Counted from the stretch's first letter, positions 25,051 to 34,174 are shown. The stretch: 34,795 bases of DNA from CAYZQH01 sp050300015 (GCA_050300015.1 JBNKWZ010000023.1:1-34795), one strand, 5' to 3'. The notes: generated from the sequence alone by a model not told the origin. Made by a program: numbers and translations.

Positions 25051-26073
25051 TTAAGCGCGGGTTTGTGGGGTGCTGCGCAGTTGCGCTATCCATTCGGCCA
25101 GGATCGCAAGTGCAATTTCCGGTGGTGTAGAGCTACCAATATTCACGCCGGCGGGCCCGGCAATTTTTTTTAAGTCTTCTTCGGTAAAGCCCTCGTCGCG
25201 CAATAAATGTTTTCGTTGTTCGTGAGTTTTACGGCTGCCCATGGCTGCGATGTAGTGCGCCGGTGAGCGCAGGGCTTTGGATAGTAGGGGTACATCTAGC
25301 GTGTGGTCATGACTGAGCACAATGACTGACGAATGCGTGTCCAGTAGCTCTTCCCTCAATGACGTTACCCTTTGCAGGGGTAATTTTTTCACATGGCCTT
25401 CATACACCACGGTTGAATATTCACTGGAATAGGCGATGACCTCCACATCAAAAGGTGCGCTCATTTGCAAAAAATAATCAAACACACTGCCCTTGCCCAC
25501 CACCACTAAACGGTGTTGTGGGGTGTACCGCTTACTAAAATGGGTAAAATTTTGATGGAAATCTACGCGGGTTTTGTTTGGGTTGTGAGGGGTTTTTGCC
25601 CGTGCGTTTGAGGGCAATGCAGGGGTTATGCGATGAAGGTTTGGCCACTCAAAGCGCCAATCCACGCAATCGCGATTGTTGTAAGCATGCTGTAGGTTTT
25701 TGGTTGGGATGGTGTCAGTCAATGGCGTTATTAATACATCAATGCCTGAGCCACAGGGGAGTTGAATATCAAAGTAGTCAGAGTCTTTTCCGTACCGTAT
25801 CAGTCGTGCCTGTTGGCTGGCGATACAGGCTTGAGCCTCCAGTACCAATGCCGGTTCCACACAGCCGCCCGATATTAACCCTACATATTCACCTTGCGCG
25901 TTCACTGCCAACTGGCTGCCCACCGGGCGGGGGCCGTTACCCTCGATGTTCACCAGTGTGAGCAGTGCTGTTTTGATGCCCTGCTGCTGCCACTGCCAAA
26001 GCGCGGGCACCACATTGTCTTTAAACGCAGATACGGCCGTGAACCTGGGTAAATCTTGCAAATAATCGGACAT
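25051..26073 (-). CDS. xdhC: XdhC family molybdenum-cofactor maturation protein
   Basis: A 340-residue XdhC/CoxI-type protein. The N-terminal domain has 'GNGPRPVGSQLAV' and 'GLISGGCVEPAL'; the C-terminal Rossmann-like domain has 'HRLVVVGKGS', 'HYIAAMGSRKTHEQRK' and 'AGVNIGSSTPPEIALAILAE'. XdhC binds and protects molybdenum cofactor, supports its sulfuration and delivers it to xanthine-dehydrogenase-family enzymes. The nucleotide-binding loop (VVGKGSVFDYF) departs from the common GAGHVG form. The start at 26073 was chosen because the longer frame (to 26160) runs into the upstream gene and adds unrelated residues. It begins 16 nt after the molybdopterin subunit's stop, as the last gene of the operon. 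The 290 bases downstream hold no gene until the PA2779 pseudogene. Confidence 0.88.
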   Translation of the reverse strand: MSDYLQDLPRFTAVSAFKDNVVPALWQWQQQGIKTALLTLVNIEGNGPRPVGSQLAVNAQGEYVGLISGGCVEPALVLEAQACIASQQARLIRYGKDSDYFDIQLPCGSGIDVLITPLTDTIPTKNLQHAYNNRDCVDWRFEWPNLHRITPALPSNARAKTPHNPNKTRVDFHQNFTHFSKRYTPQHRLVVVGKGSVFDYFLQMSAPFDVEVIAYSSEYSTVVYEGHVKKLPLQRVTSLREELLDTHSSVIVLSHDHTLDVPLLSKALRSPAHYIAAMGSRKTHEQRKHLLRDEGFTEEDLKKIAGPAGVNIGSSTPPEIALAILAEWIAQLRSTPQTRA

Positions 26074-26089
26074 GAGGTTTACCGAGCCT

Positions 26090-28261
26090 CTACACAAAAT
26101 GCACATCAAAAGGCAGAGCCCTTTGGGGTTTTTCACCAGCAGCCAGTAGTGCATTGGCAAGCGCGGGGGTGATCACGGGTGTGGAGGGTTCACCAACACC
26201 CGTGGGTGCCTCCGCGGAGGGCACAATATACACTTCAATATTCGGCATTTGCGGCATACGAATAACTTGGTAATTGTGAAAATTGTCTTCCTGCACCGTG
26301 CCGTCTTTTAAAGTGATTTTACTCATTAGGGCTGGGGATAAACCATAGCCAATGCCACCTTCCATTTGTGCCTCAATAATATCGGGGTTGACGGCAACAC
26401 CACAGTCTACGGCGCACACCACATTTTTAATGCGCAAACCCTTGGGGGTTTTTTCGACTTCGGCCACCTGTGCCACATAAGTCCCAAAGGATTTATGTAG
26501 CGCTATGCCATAGGTGTGGTTGGGCTTGGGTTTACCCCATTGCGCTTTTTTAGCGGCAAGTTCTAACACGGCCTTATGGCGCGGGTCGTTGCCCATCATC
26601 GACAATCTAAAAGTGTAGGGGTCTTGGTTGACGGCTTTGGCAATTTCATCCACAAAACACTCGGTGGCGTGTGCTGTATGCGTGGAACCCACGCTGCGCC
26701 ACCAAAGTGACGGAGGGCCCTCTTTCACCGTGCTGAGCTCTACGCGGTGGTTGGGAATGGCATAGGGCAGTTCGCGCGCACCTTCTACCGATGAGGGGTC
26801 AATACCATTTTGGACCATGCCCGCGAGCCCCGAGTTGGCGAAAATGGACTGCCCTACAATGCGATGTTGCCAGGCCGTAATTTTGCCTTTTTCGTCCACT
26901 CCGGCTTTTAAGGCATGGTAATACATGGGGCGATAATAACCTGCGCGAGTGTCATCCTCGCGCGTCCATACCAGTTTGATGGGCACGCTCTTGCCATACC
27001 TCAATGCAATTTCGGTGGCCTCCACCACGTAATCAGAGTCTTTGCTGGTTCTGCGCCCAAAGCTGCCACCGGCAAACACGGTATTAATGGTGACTTTTTC
27101 AGGGGGAATGCCCAATAAACCTGCCACCGCGGCTTGATCCCCAGTGGGGCCTTGGCAGCCAAACCACAGCTCTGCGTGGTTGGGTTTTGGGTTGTTCTTT
27201 TGGTAATGAATTTGCACAACGCAATTCATGGGCTCCATGGCGGCATGTGCCAAAAGCGGAAAGGCATAATTGGCCTCCACAATTGTTTTGGCCTTGGCGA
27301 AGGCGCTGTCCACATTGCCTTCGTTTTTGGCCATGGTACCTGGCGATTGCGCCAGTGTTTGATATTGTTGCCAAAGTGCGTCTGTGGAGCCTTTGAATGC
27401 AGCTGTTTCGTCCCACTGGATGTTGAGTTTGTCGCGCGCTTGCTTGGCTTCCCAAAAGGTTTTGGCCAATACGGCAACGCCGTGTTCAAGTGGAATAACG
27501 GCTACTACGCCGGCGCTTTTGCGTGCGGCTTTATCATCAACCGATTTTACCGTGGCGCCAAACTTAGGCGCGTGAGCTACCAATGCGGTCAATTGGTTGG
27601 GCCGTTGAATGTCTTGCGTATACATGGCGGTGCCATTGGTTTTACCCACGTCTTTGCGCGCAATTTTTTTACCGATCAATGTGAATTGGTCGGGTGTTTT
27701 AAGCGTAATGGTCTCGGGCGTGGGTTGTTTTGCCGCCAGTGCCACCAACGCGCCAAAAGTGGCCGTGCGCCCACTGTTAGAGTGCGTGACAACACCTTTA
27801 GAGACTTGAATTTGCGCCTTGGGTACTTGCCATTTTTGCGCGGCTGCAGCAATCAAGACGGCTTTGGCCATGGCGCCGGCCTCTCGCATTTGGGTAAAGG
27901 AATTGTTAATGGCGCTGCTGCCACCGGTGCCTTGTGACCCCCAGTTTAAATTGGCATAACGCTTCACATCTGCCGGAGCATGTTCGCAGCGCACTTGGTC
28001 CCAGTCGGCATCTAATTCTTCAGCCACCAAGGTGGCAAGGCCCGTGTAGGTGCCCTGGCCAAATTCGATATGTTTGATGATCACCGTCACTTGGCTGTCG
28101 TTATCAATGGTGACAAAGGCATTGGCTTCCCAGTTGATCGCGTTTTTGGTATTCGCACTGGCAAGCGCCGGAATGTGCGTGGCAATCATTAGGCCAGCCC
28201 CCGTAGTGGTGGCAGAAATCAAAAACTGGCGCCGTGAAAAATCAATGGTTGATGTTGTCAT
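26090..28261 (-). CDS. Molybdopterin-binding subunit of a periplasmic xanthine-dehydrogenase-family oxidoreductase (IorB-like)
   Basis: A 723-residue large subunit of the isoquinoline 1-oxidoreductase/aldehyde dehydrogenase type. A twin-arginine signal (SRRQFLI, Arg10-Arg11, then a hydrophobic stretch) indicates Tat export, as usual for this subgroup. 'AGGSFGRRTSKD' near residue 399 contacts the cofactor, and the active-site glutamate lies in 'GVGEPSTP' near residue 690. The substrate cannot be deduced; relatives oxidise aldehydes or N-heterocycles and pass electrons through the small [2Fe-2S] subunit, encoded just upstream with a 3-nt gap, to a cytochrome. A long opposite-strand open frame over this gene is a shadow. 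Confidence 0.92.
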   Translation of the reverse strand: MTTSTIDFSRRQFLISATTTGAGLMIATHIPALASANTKNAINWEANAFVTIDNDSQVTVIIKHIEFGQGTYTGLATLVAEELDADWDQVRCEHAPADVKRYANLNWGSQGTGGSSAINNSFTQMREAGAMAKAVLIAAAAQKWQVPKAQIQVSKGVVTHSNSGRTATFGALVALAAKQPTPETITLKTPDQFTLIGKKIARKDVGKTNGTAMYTQDIQRPNQLTALVAHAPKFGATVKSVDDKAARKSAGVVAVIPLEHGVAVLAKTFWEAKQARDKLNIQWDETAAFKGSTDALWQQYQTLAQSPGTMAKNEGNVDSAFAKAKTIVEANYAFPLLAHAAMEPMNCVVQIHYQKNNPKPNHAELWFGCQGPTGDQAAVAGLLGIPPEKVTINTVFAGGSFGRRTSKDSDYVVEATEIALRYGKSVPIKLVWTREDDTRAGYYRPMYYHALKAGVDEKGKITAWQHRIVGQSIFANSGLAGMVQNGIDPSSVEGARELPYAIPNHRVELSTVKEGPPSLWWRSVGSTHTAHATECFVDEIAKAVNQDPYTFRLSMMGNDPRHKAVLELAAKKAQWGKPKPNHTYGIALHKSFGTYVAQVAEVEKTPKGLRIKNVVCAVDCGVAVNPDIIEAQMEGGIGYGLSPALMSKITLKDGTVQEDNFHNYQVIRMPQMPNIEVYIVPSAEAPTGVGEPSTPVITPALANALLAAGEKPQRALPFDVHFV

Positions 28262-28264
28262 GGG

Positions 28265-28798
28265 TTAACCCTCCAGCGGTGTTGTGGCGGGCTGACGGAC
28301 CTCGGTGTAAAGCGCCTTGGATGGGGTGGTCTCGGGTTTTTGTGCCAGTTGTGTTGCCGCGTGTTTGATGGCTTTGCGAATACGGTGGTAAGTGGCGCAT
28401 CGGCAGATGTTGCCGGCCATAAATTGGTCGATGTCTTGGTCAGAAGGGGTAGGGTTGTTTTCGAGCAAAGCCGTGGCAGAAAGAATTTGACCGGATTGGC
28501 AGTATCCGCATTGCACAACGGCAAGTGTTTCCCAGGCATCTTGAATGGCGCGTCCAGCTTTTGAATCTAGGCCTTCAATAGTGGTGATGGATTTATTGCT
28601 GACCGCGCTAATGGCAGTGGAGCATGACCGTACCGGTTCGCCATCCACATGTACCGTGCAGGCACCACACAGGGCCATACCACAACCAAACTTGGTACCG
28701 GTTAAGTGTAGGTGTTCGCGAATCACCCATAACAGCGGTGTATCCGGGTCCACAGTGAGGGTGTGCTTTTTGCCGTTTAGCTTAAAGGTAACGCTCAT
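28265..28798 (-). CDS. [2Fe-2S] subunit of the molybdenum hydroxylase (IorA-like)
   Basis: A 177-residue electron-transfer subunit. The plant-type cluster uses C39, C44, C47 and C59 ('GCGMALCGACTVH'); the second cluster uses C97, C100, C132 and C134 ('CGYCQSGQ', 'GNICRCATY'). Both motifs are intact and the family length is about 150-160, so the C-terminal tail is slightly extended. It has no signal peptide and is presumably exported with the Tat-bearing large subunit as a complex, as known for this family. It is separated by 3 nt from the large-subunit gene downstream and 90 nt from the cytidylyltransferase gene upstream. Confidence 0.94.
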   Translation of the reverse strand: MSVTFKLNGKKHTLTVDPDTPLLWVIREHLHLTGTKFGCGMALCGACTVHVDGEPVRSCSTAISAVSNKSITTIEGLDSKAGRAIQDAWETLAVVQCGYCQSGQILSATALLENNPTPSDQDIDQFMAGNICRCATYHRIRKAIKHAATQLAQKPETTPSKALYTEVRQPATTPLEG

Positions 28799-28888
28799 AG
28801 GTACCTCGTCGGGTTATGTTGGGTTTTAGGGTTGTGTTGAAGGCTCGGTTGAAAGGGAGGCAAATAAATAGGCTTGAACATGCATCAT

Positions 28889-29515
28889 TTACGTGGCCTC
28901 TGGGGTTATGGGTGGTTTTATTAAGCCTGATAAGGGCATTAAATCTGCCAGGTCTTTGGGGGTGTCCACATCTCGAATTACGCCGCTATCATCGGTGGGT
29001 AGCTCAATTAGGGCGTTGCGGTGGTTGTCTATCACGGTTCGGGCTCCCTCATCACCGGAAAGCCTCTTGAGTTCATTGAAAAATTCGCACCCAAAACATA
29101 CGGGGTGCCCTGGCTGGGGCGCGCCCTGCTTTGGCTCGAAACTCGGGCGAACAATCGAGCGGGCGGAGGCCATAGCGGCCAGTGTAGTGAAGGTGGCCGG
29201 TTGTATTGCGGGCATATCCGCCAAAACCACACCGGCCCACGTCCAGTGGGGTTGCACGTGAGTAATACCCGCCGCCAAAGAGTGCCCCATACCTTGTTTT
29301 GCGAGTGGGCTTAGGCAAACCGCCACAGGCAGCGTCGTGCAAATGGCTTGAACAAGCTGTTGTTCTGGGCGCAATACCACCACGACGGGTAGATCTGTGT
29401 TTAACAGCATCTGTAGCGTGCTTTCAATAACGCTGAGCCCATTTTGAAAGGGGGCTAATAGCTTATCGCTGCCAAAGCGGTGGGCAAACCCTGCGCCTAA
29501 AACCAACCAGCCCAT
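28889..29515 (-). CDS. mocA: MocA-like molybdenum cofactor nucleotidyltransferase
   Basis: A 208-residue NTP-transferase-fold protein. 'VLGAGFAHRFGSDKLL' is the nucleotide-binding loop (LAAGxSxRFGxxK in most relatives), 'VVLADMPAI' supplies the metal-binding aspartate, and 'GHPVCFGCEFFNELKRLSGD' followed by 'EGAR' is the MobA/MocA substrate region. MocA converts molybdopterin to the cytosine dinucleotide form used by xanthine-dehydrogenase-family enzymes, which fits its place as the first gene of the hydroxylase operon. AGGAAC precedes the ATG closely. The loop's A-to-G and S-to-F/A changes are unusual but keep the RFGxxK core. The nucleotide (CTP versus GTP) is inferred from context. Confidence 0.85.
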   Translation of the reverse strand: MGWLVLGAGFAHRFGSDKLLAPFQNGLSVIESTLQMLLNTDLPVVVVLRPEQQLVQAICTTLPVAVCLSPLAKQGMGHSLAAGITHVQPHWTWAGVVLADMPAIQPATFTTLAAMASARSIVRPSFEPKQGAPQPGHPVCFGCEFFNELKRLSGDEGARTVIDNHRNALIELPTDDSGVIRDVDTPKDLADLMPLSGLIKPPITPEAT

Positions 29516-29587
29516 GTTCCTATTCCCTGTAGCCTCTAAGTTCTAAAGCATAAAGCACCCGACCAGTCTAACAAAACCCCGTTGAAG

Positions 29588-29998
29588 TTATTGAGGGTTT
29601 TGGTAAGGGTCTGTTTGCTCCTCAAGTCGTTTGATTTCCAGCGTAATGGCGTTGGTCGAAATGTGCACTTCGTACAGTGAAAACAATAAAGATAATGTAA
29701 GCACCAATAAGCTAAGGCCAAACAAGGCCTTACCGAGTCCAGTTAGGTGTAAAAATAATGCAAACATCGATAGCGTACATAGGATGAAAGAGCTTACGCC
29801 AAACACTTGCATCAAACGAATAATCTGCACGCGGGACTGAAGGTTTTGAATCTGTCGCCGCACCAAGTCCTGAGCCCAGTCTTCCTCCACCAATTGCCGA
29901 ATCACCGAAGTCAGCGTGACAAAACGGTTGGTGTAGGCCAATAGTAACAACGAGATCGCCGGAAACAGCAGCCCAGGGGTTGTTAATGTCATTTCCAT
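29588..29998 (-). CDS. DUF2721 membrane protein
   Basis: A 136-residue protein with an N-terminal span containing 'LLFPAISLLLLAYTNRF', a polar helix ('DWAQDLVRRQIQNLQSRVQI'), and two further spans ending in a charged tail ('ITLEIKRLEEQTD'). This order is that of DUF2721 proteins, whose function is unknown. A second ATG two codons in is an alternative start. It lies 72 nt upstream of the cytidylyltransferase gene on the same strand; a shared transcript is possible but nothing links it functionally. Confidence 0.8.
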   Translation of the reverse strand: MEMTLTTPGLLFPAISLLLLAYTNRFVTLTSVIRQLVEEDWAQDLVRRQIQNLQSRVQIIRLMQVFGVSSFILCTLSMFALFLHLTGLGKALFGLSLLVLTLSLLFSLYEVHISTNAITLEIKRLEEQTDPYQNPQ

Positions 29999-30184
29999 AA
30001 AGGGGTCTCTGGTATCATTTAAATGGGGTGTTTGTCTTTCGTTGCCTCTATTTTAGAGGGGAATATCGTACTAGGTCTATTGTTCTGATCTTTTTGTACT
30101 TGGCAGTTATTGTAGTAAAAGGTTCATTTTGTAGCTAAGCGATAGATCTAATATTAGCAGAGCATAGGTTTCGGGCTTTGAAGC

Positions 30185-30204
30185 AAAGTGCGAGGAAGCA
30201 CTTT
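30185..30204. other. Hairpin in the 677-bp non-coding gap 29999-30675
   Basis: AAAGTGC pairs with GCACTTT across a 6-nt loop. The gap also holds the dispersed repeat at 30290-30529. I see no gene in it. Confidence 0.45.
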
Positions 30205-30289
30205 ATACAAATACCCAGGAAACACGTACGGCAATCATTCGACGCTATCTGCTAAGCAGGGTATGTGAATGCGAGAACGTAAATTTTTT

Positions 30290-30529
30290 AAAACAAAGTT
30301 TCGCCTGGCGCGCGAGGTACTTTTACAAAGTAAATCCTTTTACTTCCCCTTTTTAGGTGGATCTAAAGCCGATTTAAAATGCTCCATGCATTTTGTTCTC
30401 ATACGCGTGAGACAAAACTGTCGGGAACAGTTTTGAGTATCAAAGATGCCCCGAAGGGCAACGTGCATGGACGTACTTTTCTTACTCGTATAAGAAAAGT
30501 ACCTCGCCCTAAAGGCGAAACTTTGTTTT
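30290..30529. repeat. Dispersed repeat with terminal inverted repeats, copy 1
   Basis: The left end AAAACAAAGTTTCGCC (30290-30305) and the right end GGCGAAACTTTGTTTT (30514-30529) are perfect inverted repeats. The similarity extends outward (TTTT/AAAA-rich) and inward to GAGGTACTTTT (30314-30324) and AAAAGTACCTC (30495-30505). The inner left part, including AAGTAAATCC...TTTTACTTC, is closely similar to 34401-34500. No coding capacity. It is a MITE-like or REP-like family member. Confidence 0.7.
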
Positions 30530-30675
30530 AAAGAATTTTTAGTCCACTTCTGGACACTTCACGCGTTCATAGTGAGCAGTGTAAGGTCTCCTAGGTGAAA
30601 TGATTGTTTGAAAGCTAAACCCACATTGACCACGGATGATCAAAAAAAGAAACATACTCAACCGTCGCCCCCCTT

Positions 30676-31710
30676 TTAATTAATCGACCGCGCATCGCGC
30701 TTTTCCAGCTCGCTGTTATAAACCTCCGCGTTTAACTCAATATAATTGTCCCTGACAATCCCGCCGATTTGAATGGGGCCGATTTCTGTTCCTACATCCC
30801 GCAATAACACATCAAGGCCATCGCCTTCTGGGTATAGCTCGCCGGTTAGGGCAACCTCACCGGTAGTGCTAACCACCGAAACCCGTGTATGGGCTTGATC
30901 TTGTTGGAACAAAATGGAGTATCGCAACACATTGCGGCGAGTGTTCCTGTCTTCTACGACGATAATGCCTGCAATTTGAGACGCCATGCAGTGCTTGATC
31001 AATGCGCCACGTCTGAATGCGGCGTTGAATAAGAGGGTGTGCCTACCGTTGATGCAATTTAACGAAAATCCGATTTCTTCGCTAAATGTCATCATTGGGG
31101 GTTTTCCTTCTATGGACTCAAGGGTGTTACGTATAGCGCTGTCGCTAAGCCCCACTATTTTGAGTGGCTTCGGGCTCAGAAAGGTTGTGTGTTGCACTTG
31201 CGTCGAGACGTCCTTTTTCAATCGTAGGGCGATCATCATTTCAGCATAGGCACGCAAACGCATTAATTGAGTATTGTGGCTTGGTATCAATCGCCTCAAT
31301 GCTTTTAAGCTTTGCTCTCCACCGGAAAGTACCATGGCTCTTAAGGTTACGGCTTCTCTATCATTGTTCGCCTCATTCAGTGCGACTGATAAATGTCTGT
31401 CGGCGTGCTCTGAGGGAACTAAGCCAAGAGCGCTGATGGCATCTTGGCGAACTTCCATATCCAGCTGCCTGTCGGAGGCGATTCTTGACAGTACCAGTGC
31501 GGCACTTTCGGGTTCAGCGCTTTGGGCAATATGAAGAAGCGCTTTGTGTACCGTCATAGGTGGAAGTTCTTTCGGATTTTGGTGAAGCTGTGCGGTGAAA
31601 TAGTCGATGGTCGCCTGGCTGGCGGATGTCTTCTGCGAGGGTGAATCGCTGAAGCGGGCTGGGCTCGAATCTGTCTTGGTGTCGTGTTCATGTGCGGGTG
31701 CGGTAATCAT
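30676..31710 (-). CDS. HEAT-repeat-like protein with unknown C-terminal domain
   Basis: A 344-residue soluble protein without a signal peptide. Residues about 50-180 show alpha-helical repeats of HEAT/adaptin type ('ALVLSRIASDRQLDMEVRQD', 'AISALGLV', 'AVTLRAMVLSGGEQSLKALR'). The C-terminal half ('SEEIGFSLNCINGRHTLLFN', 'IQIGGIVRDNYIELNAEV') is predicted beta-rich and I do not recognise it. The ATG at 31710 has AAGGAGGGG 5 nt upstream, so the nine extra codons of the open frame are not used. It stands alone between non-coding stretches. A scaffold or binding role is inference. Confidence 0.75.
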   Translation of the reverse strand: MITAPAHEHDTKTDSSPARFSDSPSQKTSASQATIDYFTAQLHQNPKELPPMTVHKALLHIAQSAEPESAALVLSRIASDRQLDMEVRQDAISALGLVPSEHADRHLSVALNEANNDREAVTLRAMVLSGGEQSLKALRRLIPSHNTQLMRLRAYAEMMIALRLKKDVSTQVQHTTFLSPKPLKIVGLSDSAIRNTLESIEGKPPMMTFSEEIGFSLNCINGRHTLLFNAAFRRGALIKHCMASQIAGIIVVEDRNTRRNVLRYSILFQQDQAHTRVSVVSTTGEVALTGELYPEGDGLDVLLRDVGTEIGPIQIGGIVRDNYIELNAEVYNSELEKRDARSIN

Positions 31711-31936
31711 AACCCCTCCTTTACATTCAGATGTCATTCAGCTGCCTACAGCTTAGCTTTCATCTATTGTAAGTGATTTGGTGTTACTAAGATTATAGTG
31801 CGTGGTGGTTCTATCCGGTGAAATATTCACCCATAATAGAAAAAATTGACGTCGCAGTTAACATGTGAAGCTCTTGGGTTGGAATAAAAAGTGTTTGATT
31901 GAACGGCTTAACCGTCTTTATGAATAAGCAGAGCTT

Positions 31937-31968
31937 TTTAAAAAACATTATTGTCTTTGACGGACAAT
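31937..31968 (-). terminator. Weak terminator-like hairpin
   Basis: Read leftward, ATTGTC and GACAAT form a 6-bp stem followed after AATG by a run of T. It lies about 280 nt past the lysozyme-like gene's stop, inside the 536-bp gap 31711-32246, where I see no gene. Another AT-rich hairpin (GTAAAATT/AATTTTAC) lies near 32088-32112. Confidence 0.3.
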
Positions 31969-32246
31969 AGAGGGGGGCAATTGCTTCGACTTGGCCCACT
32001 CTCGTGTGCATCACACAAATAACAAAAGGCTATTTGAATGTCCGTACTAAGAAGTATAATGATCGAAGCAGGCTTGGCTGGCAGATTGTAAAATTCAGAA
32101 TGAAAATTTTACGAAATTAAAGTGAAGGCCCCCAATTGTTCGAGCAATGGTAAGTAACGCCGGTTGTAGTCCAGTACAAACGGTCAATAGCAATCCCCGA
32201 TCCGCAATATCGACTGCTTTGGTGACCACAACTCAAAAAACTTTGA

Positions 32247-33131
32247 TTACGCCAAATTCGCTTTTGTATTTCGTCCCACAATGCCATCCCGCTTGAGCTT
32301 GGCGAACTTTTGAAAGTCAATGACGCGATTGTAAGTCTTCTGCCCGAATATGCCGTCTACTTTTAAAGGTTTCTCCTTGTCTAGCTCCGTTAGGGCATTT
32401 AGCATAGATTGCAATGTGTTAACGTGGGTGCCGTTGGAGCCCCACTTTACAGACTGTGGACTAGTAATAAACTGTTTTTTTTCTACTTGTTGTATGGGCG
32501 AGAAAAACCAATAGCGAGGAAACAAAACCTGTCGAAATTTTACGGTTGTTCTTACACCGTTTTTATTGACTTGAACGTTGGCATTTCTATTAAAAGGACG
32601 GGATAAAGTTAAAGCATCCATTACCTTATCTTCAAAATCCAAAAGAGGCTTCTCGTAATTGATGATTTTATACAAGCTAAATGGAAGCTCTAATAATCTT
32701 CTTTCGCAGGCCTTCCATCTATCAATAATCGCCTGACGATTTCCAGAGTAGCCTCTTAGCGCAAAATTGACTTTGCCAGCGCTGTTGGTTGCGCTAGACG
32801 CATGGTATAGATGTAATAACATACACGAAGCGATTTGAACGGAGATGTCGTCTGACACGATGGTTGTTGTACGATTAACACCCGGAACATAGTACCCTTT
32901 TTCTTGCGCCTTCTGAGTGCCCAGTTTATCAAGTTCTTGTCTCTCAACCTGCCCAAATCCAATTGCGGGACCGAACCCACCATTGCGGCCAACTTGGCGC
33001 ATGTTGTTGAACAAGCTTTCTTCCCAAAAAATGGCCATCAGTAGCTGTGGGGTAAATGGCATTCCTGGAGAACGATGATTCTTCAGGGTTAACATAAGCA
33101 TATCTATGTAAGACTTTCCGGGCGGGTTCAT
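32247..33131 (-). CDS. Lysozyme-like protein with C-terminal peptidoglycan-binding domain, no signal peptide
   Basis: A 294-residue protein. The N-terminal part resembles a lysozyme/transglycosylase fold: 'FTPQLLMAIFWEESLFNN' (26-43) holds the candidate catalytic glutamate (E37 or E38), followed by 'AIGFGQVERQEL', equivalent to the GxxQ segment of GH23-like enzymes. The C-terminal 70 residues form a PG_binding_1 domain ('LQSMLNAL', 'LKVDGIFGQKTYNRVIDFQK', 'DGIVGRNTKANL'). AAGGAGA lies 7 nt before the ATG. There is no signal peptide, so it must leave the cytoplasm by another route (secretion-system effector, holin-dependent lysis) or act at lysis. No phage or secretion genes are adjacent. The family assignment of the catalytic half is tentative. 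Confidence 0.72.
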   Translation of the reverse strand: MNPPGKSYIDMLMLTLKNHRSPGMPFTPQLLMAIFWEESLFNNMRQVGRNGGFGPAIGFGQVERQELDKLGTQKAQEKGYYVPGVNRTTTIVSDDISVQIASCMLLHLYHASSATNSAGKVNFALRGYSGNRQAIIDRWKACERRLLELPFSLYKIINYEKPLLDFEDKVMDALTLSRPFNRNANVQVNKNGVRTTVKFRQVLFPRYWFFSPIQQVEKKQFITSPQSVKWGSNGTHVNTLQSMLNALTELDKEKPLKVDGIFGQKTYNRVIDFQKFAKLKRDGIVGRNTKANLA

Positions 33132-33451
33132 TCAAAATCTCCTTATCATTTGGCAATTGAATAACGCTAGTGTTTGTCCTATTTGTACCAAATAGTGCCA
33201 CCTCCAAAAGTACCAGGCGCTGAGGTTCAAAGTGGTAAATCCGAGTCGACTATACGACTTTATTGGGTGTTTTGAAAGCAGAAAAAGAGGCTTGATTTCT
33301 GGCCGCTATTGGCGCCTATTTCTACGTTTTTTGGGGCATAACGCAACGTTTGATGTTGGCGGTTAGGGTGTCGAGGGTAGCGATTAATTGATGGTCGGAG
33401 TAGAGTGCGCAACATACTGGCACTTTAATCACTTTTTATCCGAGAACCTAG

Positions 33452-34174
33452 ATGACGGACCTTAAGCAAAAAATTGCCCTTTTTATCGATGCCGACAACG
33501 CACCGGCAAGCAAGTTTGAAAGTGTACTGAGTGAAGTGGCTAAGTATGGTGTGGTGACCATTCGTAAAGCCTACGGTAACTGGAAGTCGCCCACCTTAAA
33601 GCCGTGGGAAGATTTGCTCCACGAATATGCCATACAACCCATTCAGCAATACGATTTAACCAAAGGCAAAAATGCCTCTGATATTGCCCTTGTGATTGAT
33701 GCCATGGATGTGATGTACACCAAGAATATTGATGTGATGTGTTTTGTATCCTCGGATTGTGACTTTACCCCCATGGTGACACGGGCACTGTCTGATGGGA
33801 AAGTGGTACTTGGTTTTGGTGAACGTAAAACACCCAGCCCCTTTGTCAATGCCTGTTCCAAATTCTTGTTTTTAGATGAAGACCAACAGCAAGAATCAAC
33901 CAATACCACAAAACCCAAAAATATCAAATCTGATACCAAGTTAATCAACCTTTTGAGGCAAGCCATAGAGGCTACCGAAGACGATGACGGCTGGGCAGGC
34001 CTTGGTCCGGTTGGCTCACATATTTCCAATAAAACCTCCTTTGACAGCCGCAACTACGGCTTCAAAAACCTCAGTAGTCTTTTTAAGGCTATAGATTTGT
34101 TTGAAATCAAACGTGGAGCGTCAAATCTTTACAAAGTAAGAAATGTTAAAAGGTCCAAAAAGGCTGAGGCATAA
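33452..34174 (+). CDS. NYN-domain protein with C-terminal OST-HTH/LOTUS domain
   Basis: A 240-residue protein. The NYN (PIN-like) domain spans about 7-140, with acidic motifs 'ALFIDADNAP', 'NASDIALVIDAMD' and 'FVSSDCDFTPM' that build a metal-dependent RNase-type active site. From about 160 to 235, 'LINLLRQAIEAT', 'GWAGLGPVGSHI' and 'YGFKNLSSLFKAIDLFEIKR' match an OST-HTH/LOTUS RNA-binding domain. This LabA/MARF1-like pairing is common in proteobacteria; an RNA-turnover role is inferred. The ATG at 33452 lies in a weak ribosome-binding context. It is monocistronic. Confidence 0.88.
   Translation: MTDLKQKIALFIDADNAPASKFESVLSEVAKYGVVTIRKAYGNWKSPTLKPWEDLLHEYAIQPIQQYDLTKGKNASDIALVIDAMDVMYTKNIDVMCFVSSDCDFTPMVTRALSDGKVVLGFGERKTPSPFVNACSKFLFLDEDQQQESTNTTKPKNIKSDTKLINLLRQAIEATEDDDGWAGLGPVGSHISNKTSFDSRNYGFKNLSSLFKAIDLFEIKRGASNLYKVRNVKRSKKAEA

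Noticed and set aside
27134..27937. A 267-residue plus-strand open frame
   Set aside because: It lies entirely antisense to the well-conserved molybdopterin subunit gene and shows no recognisable domain.
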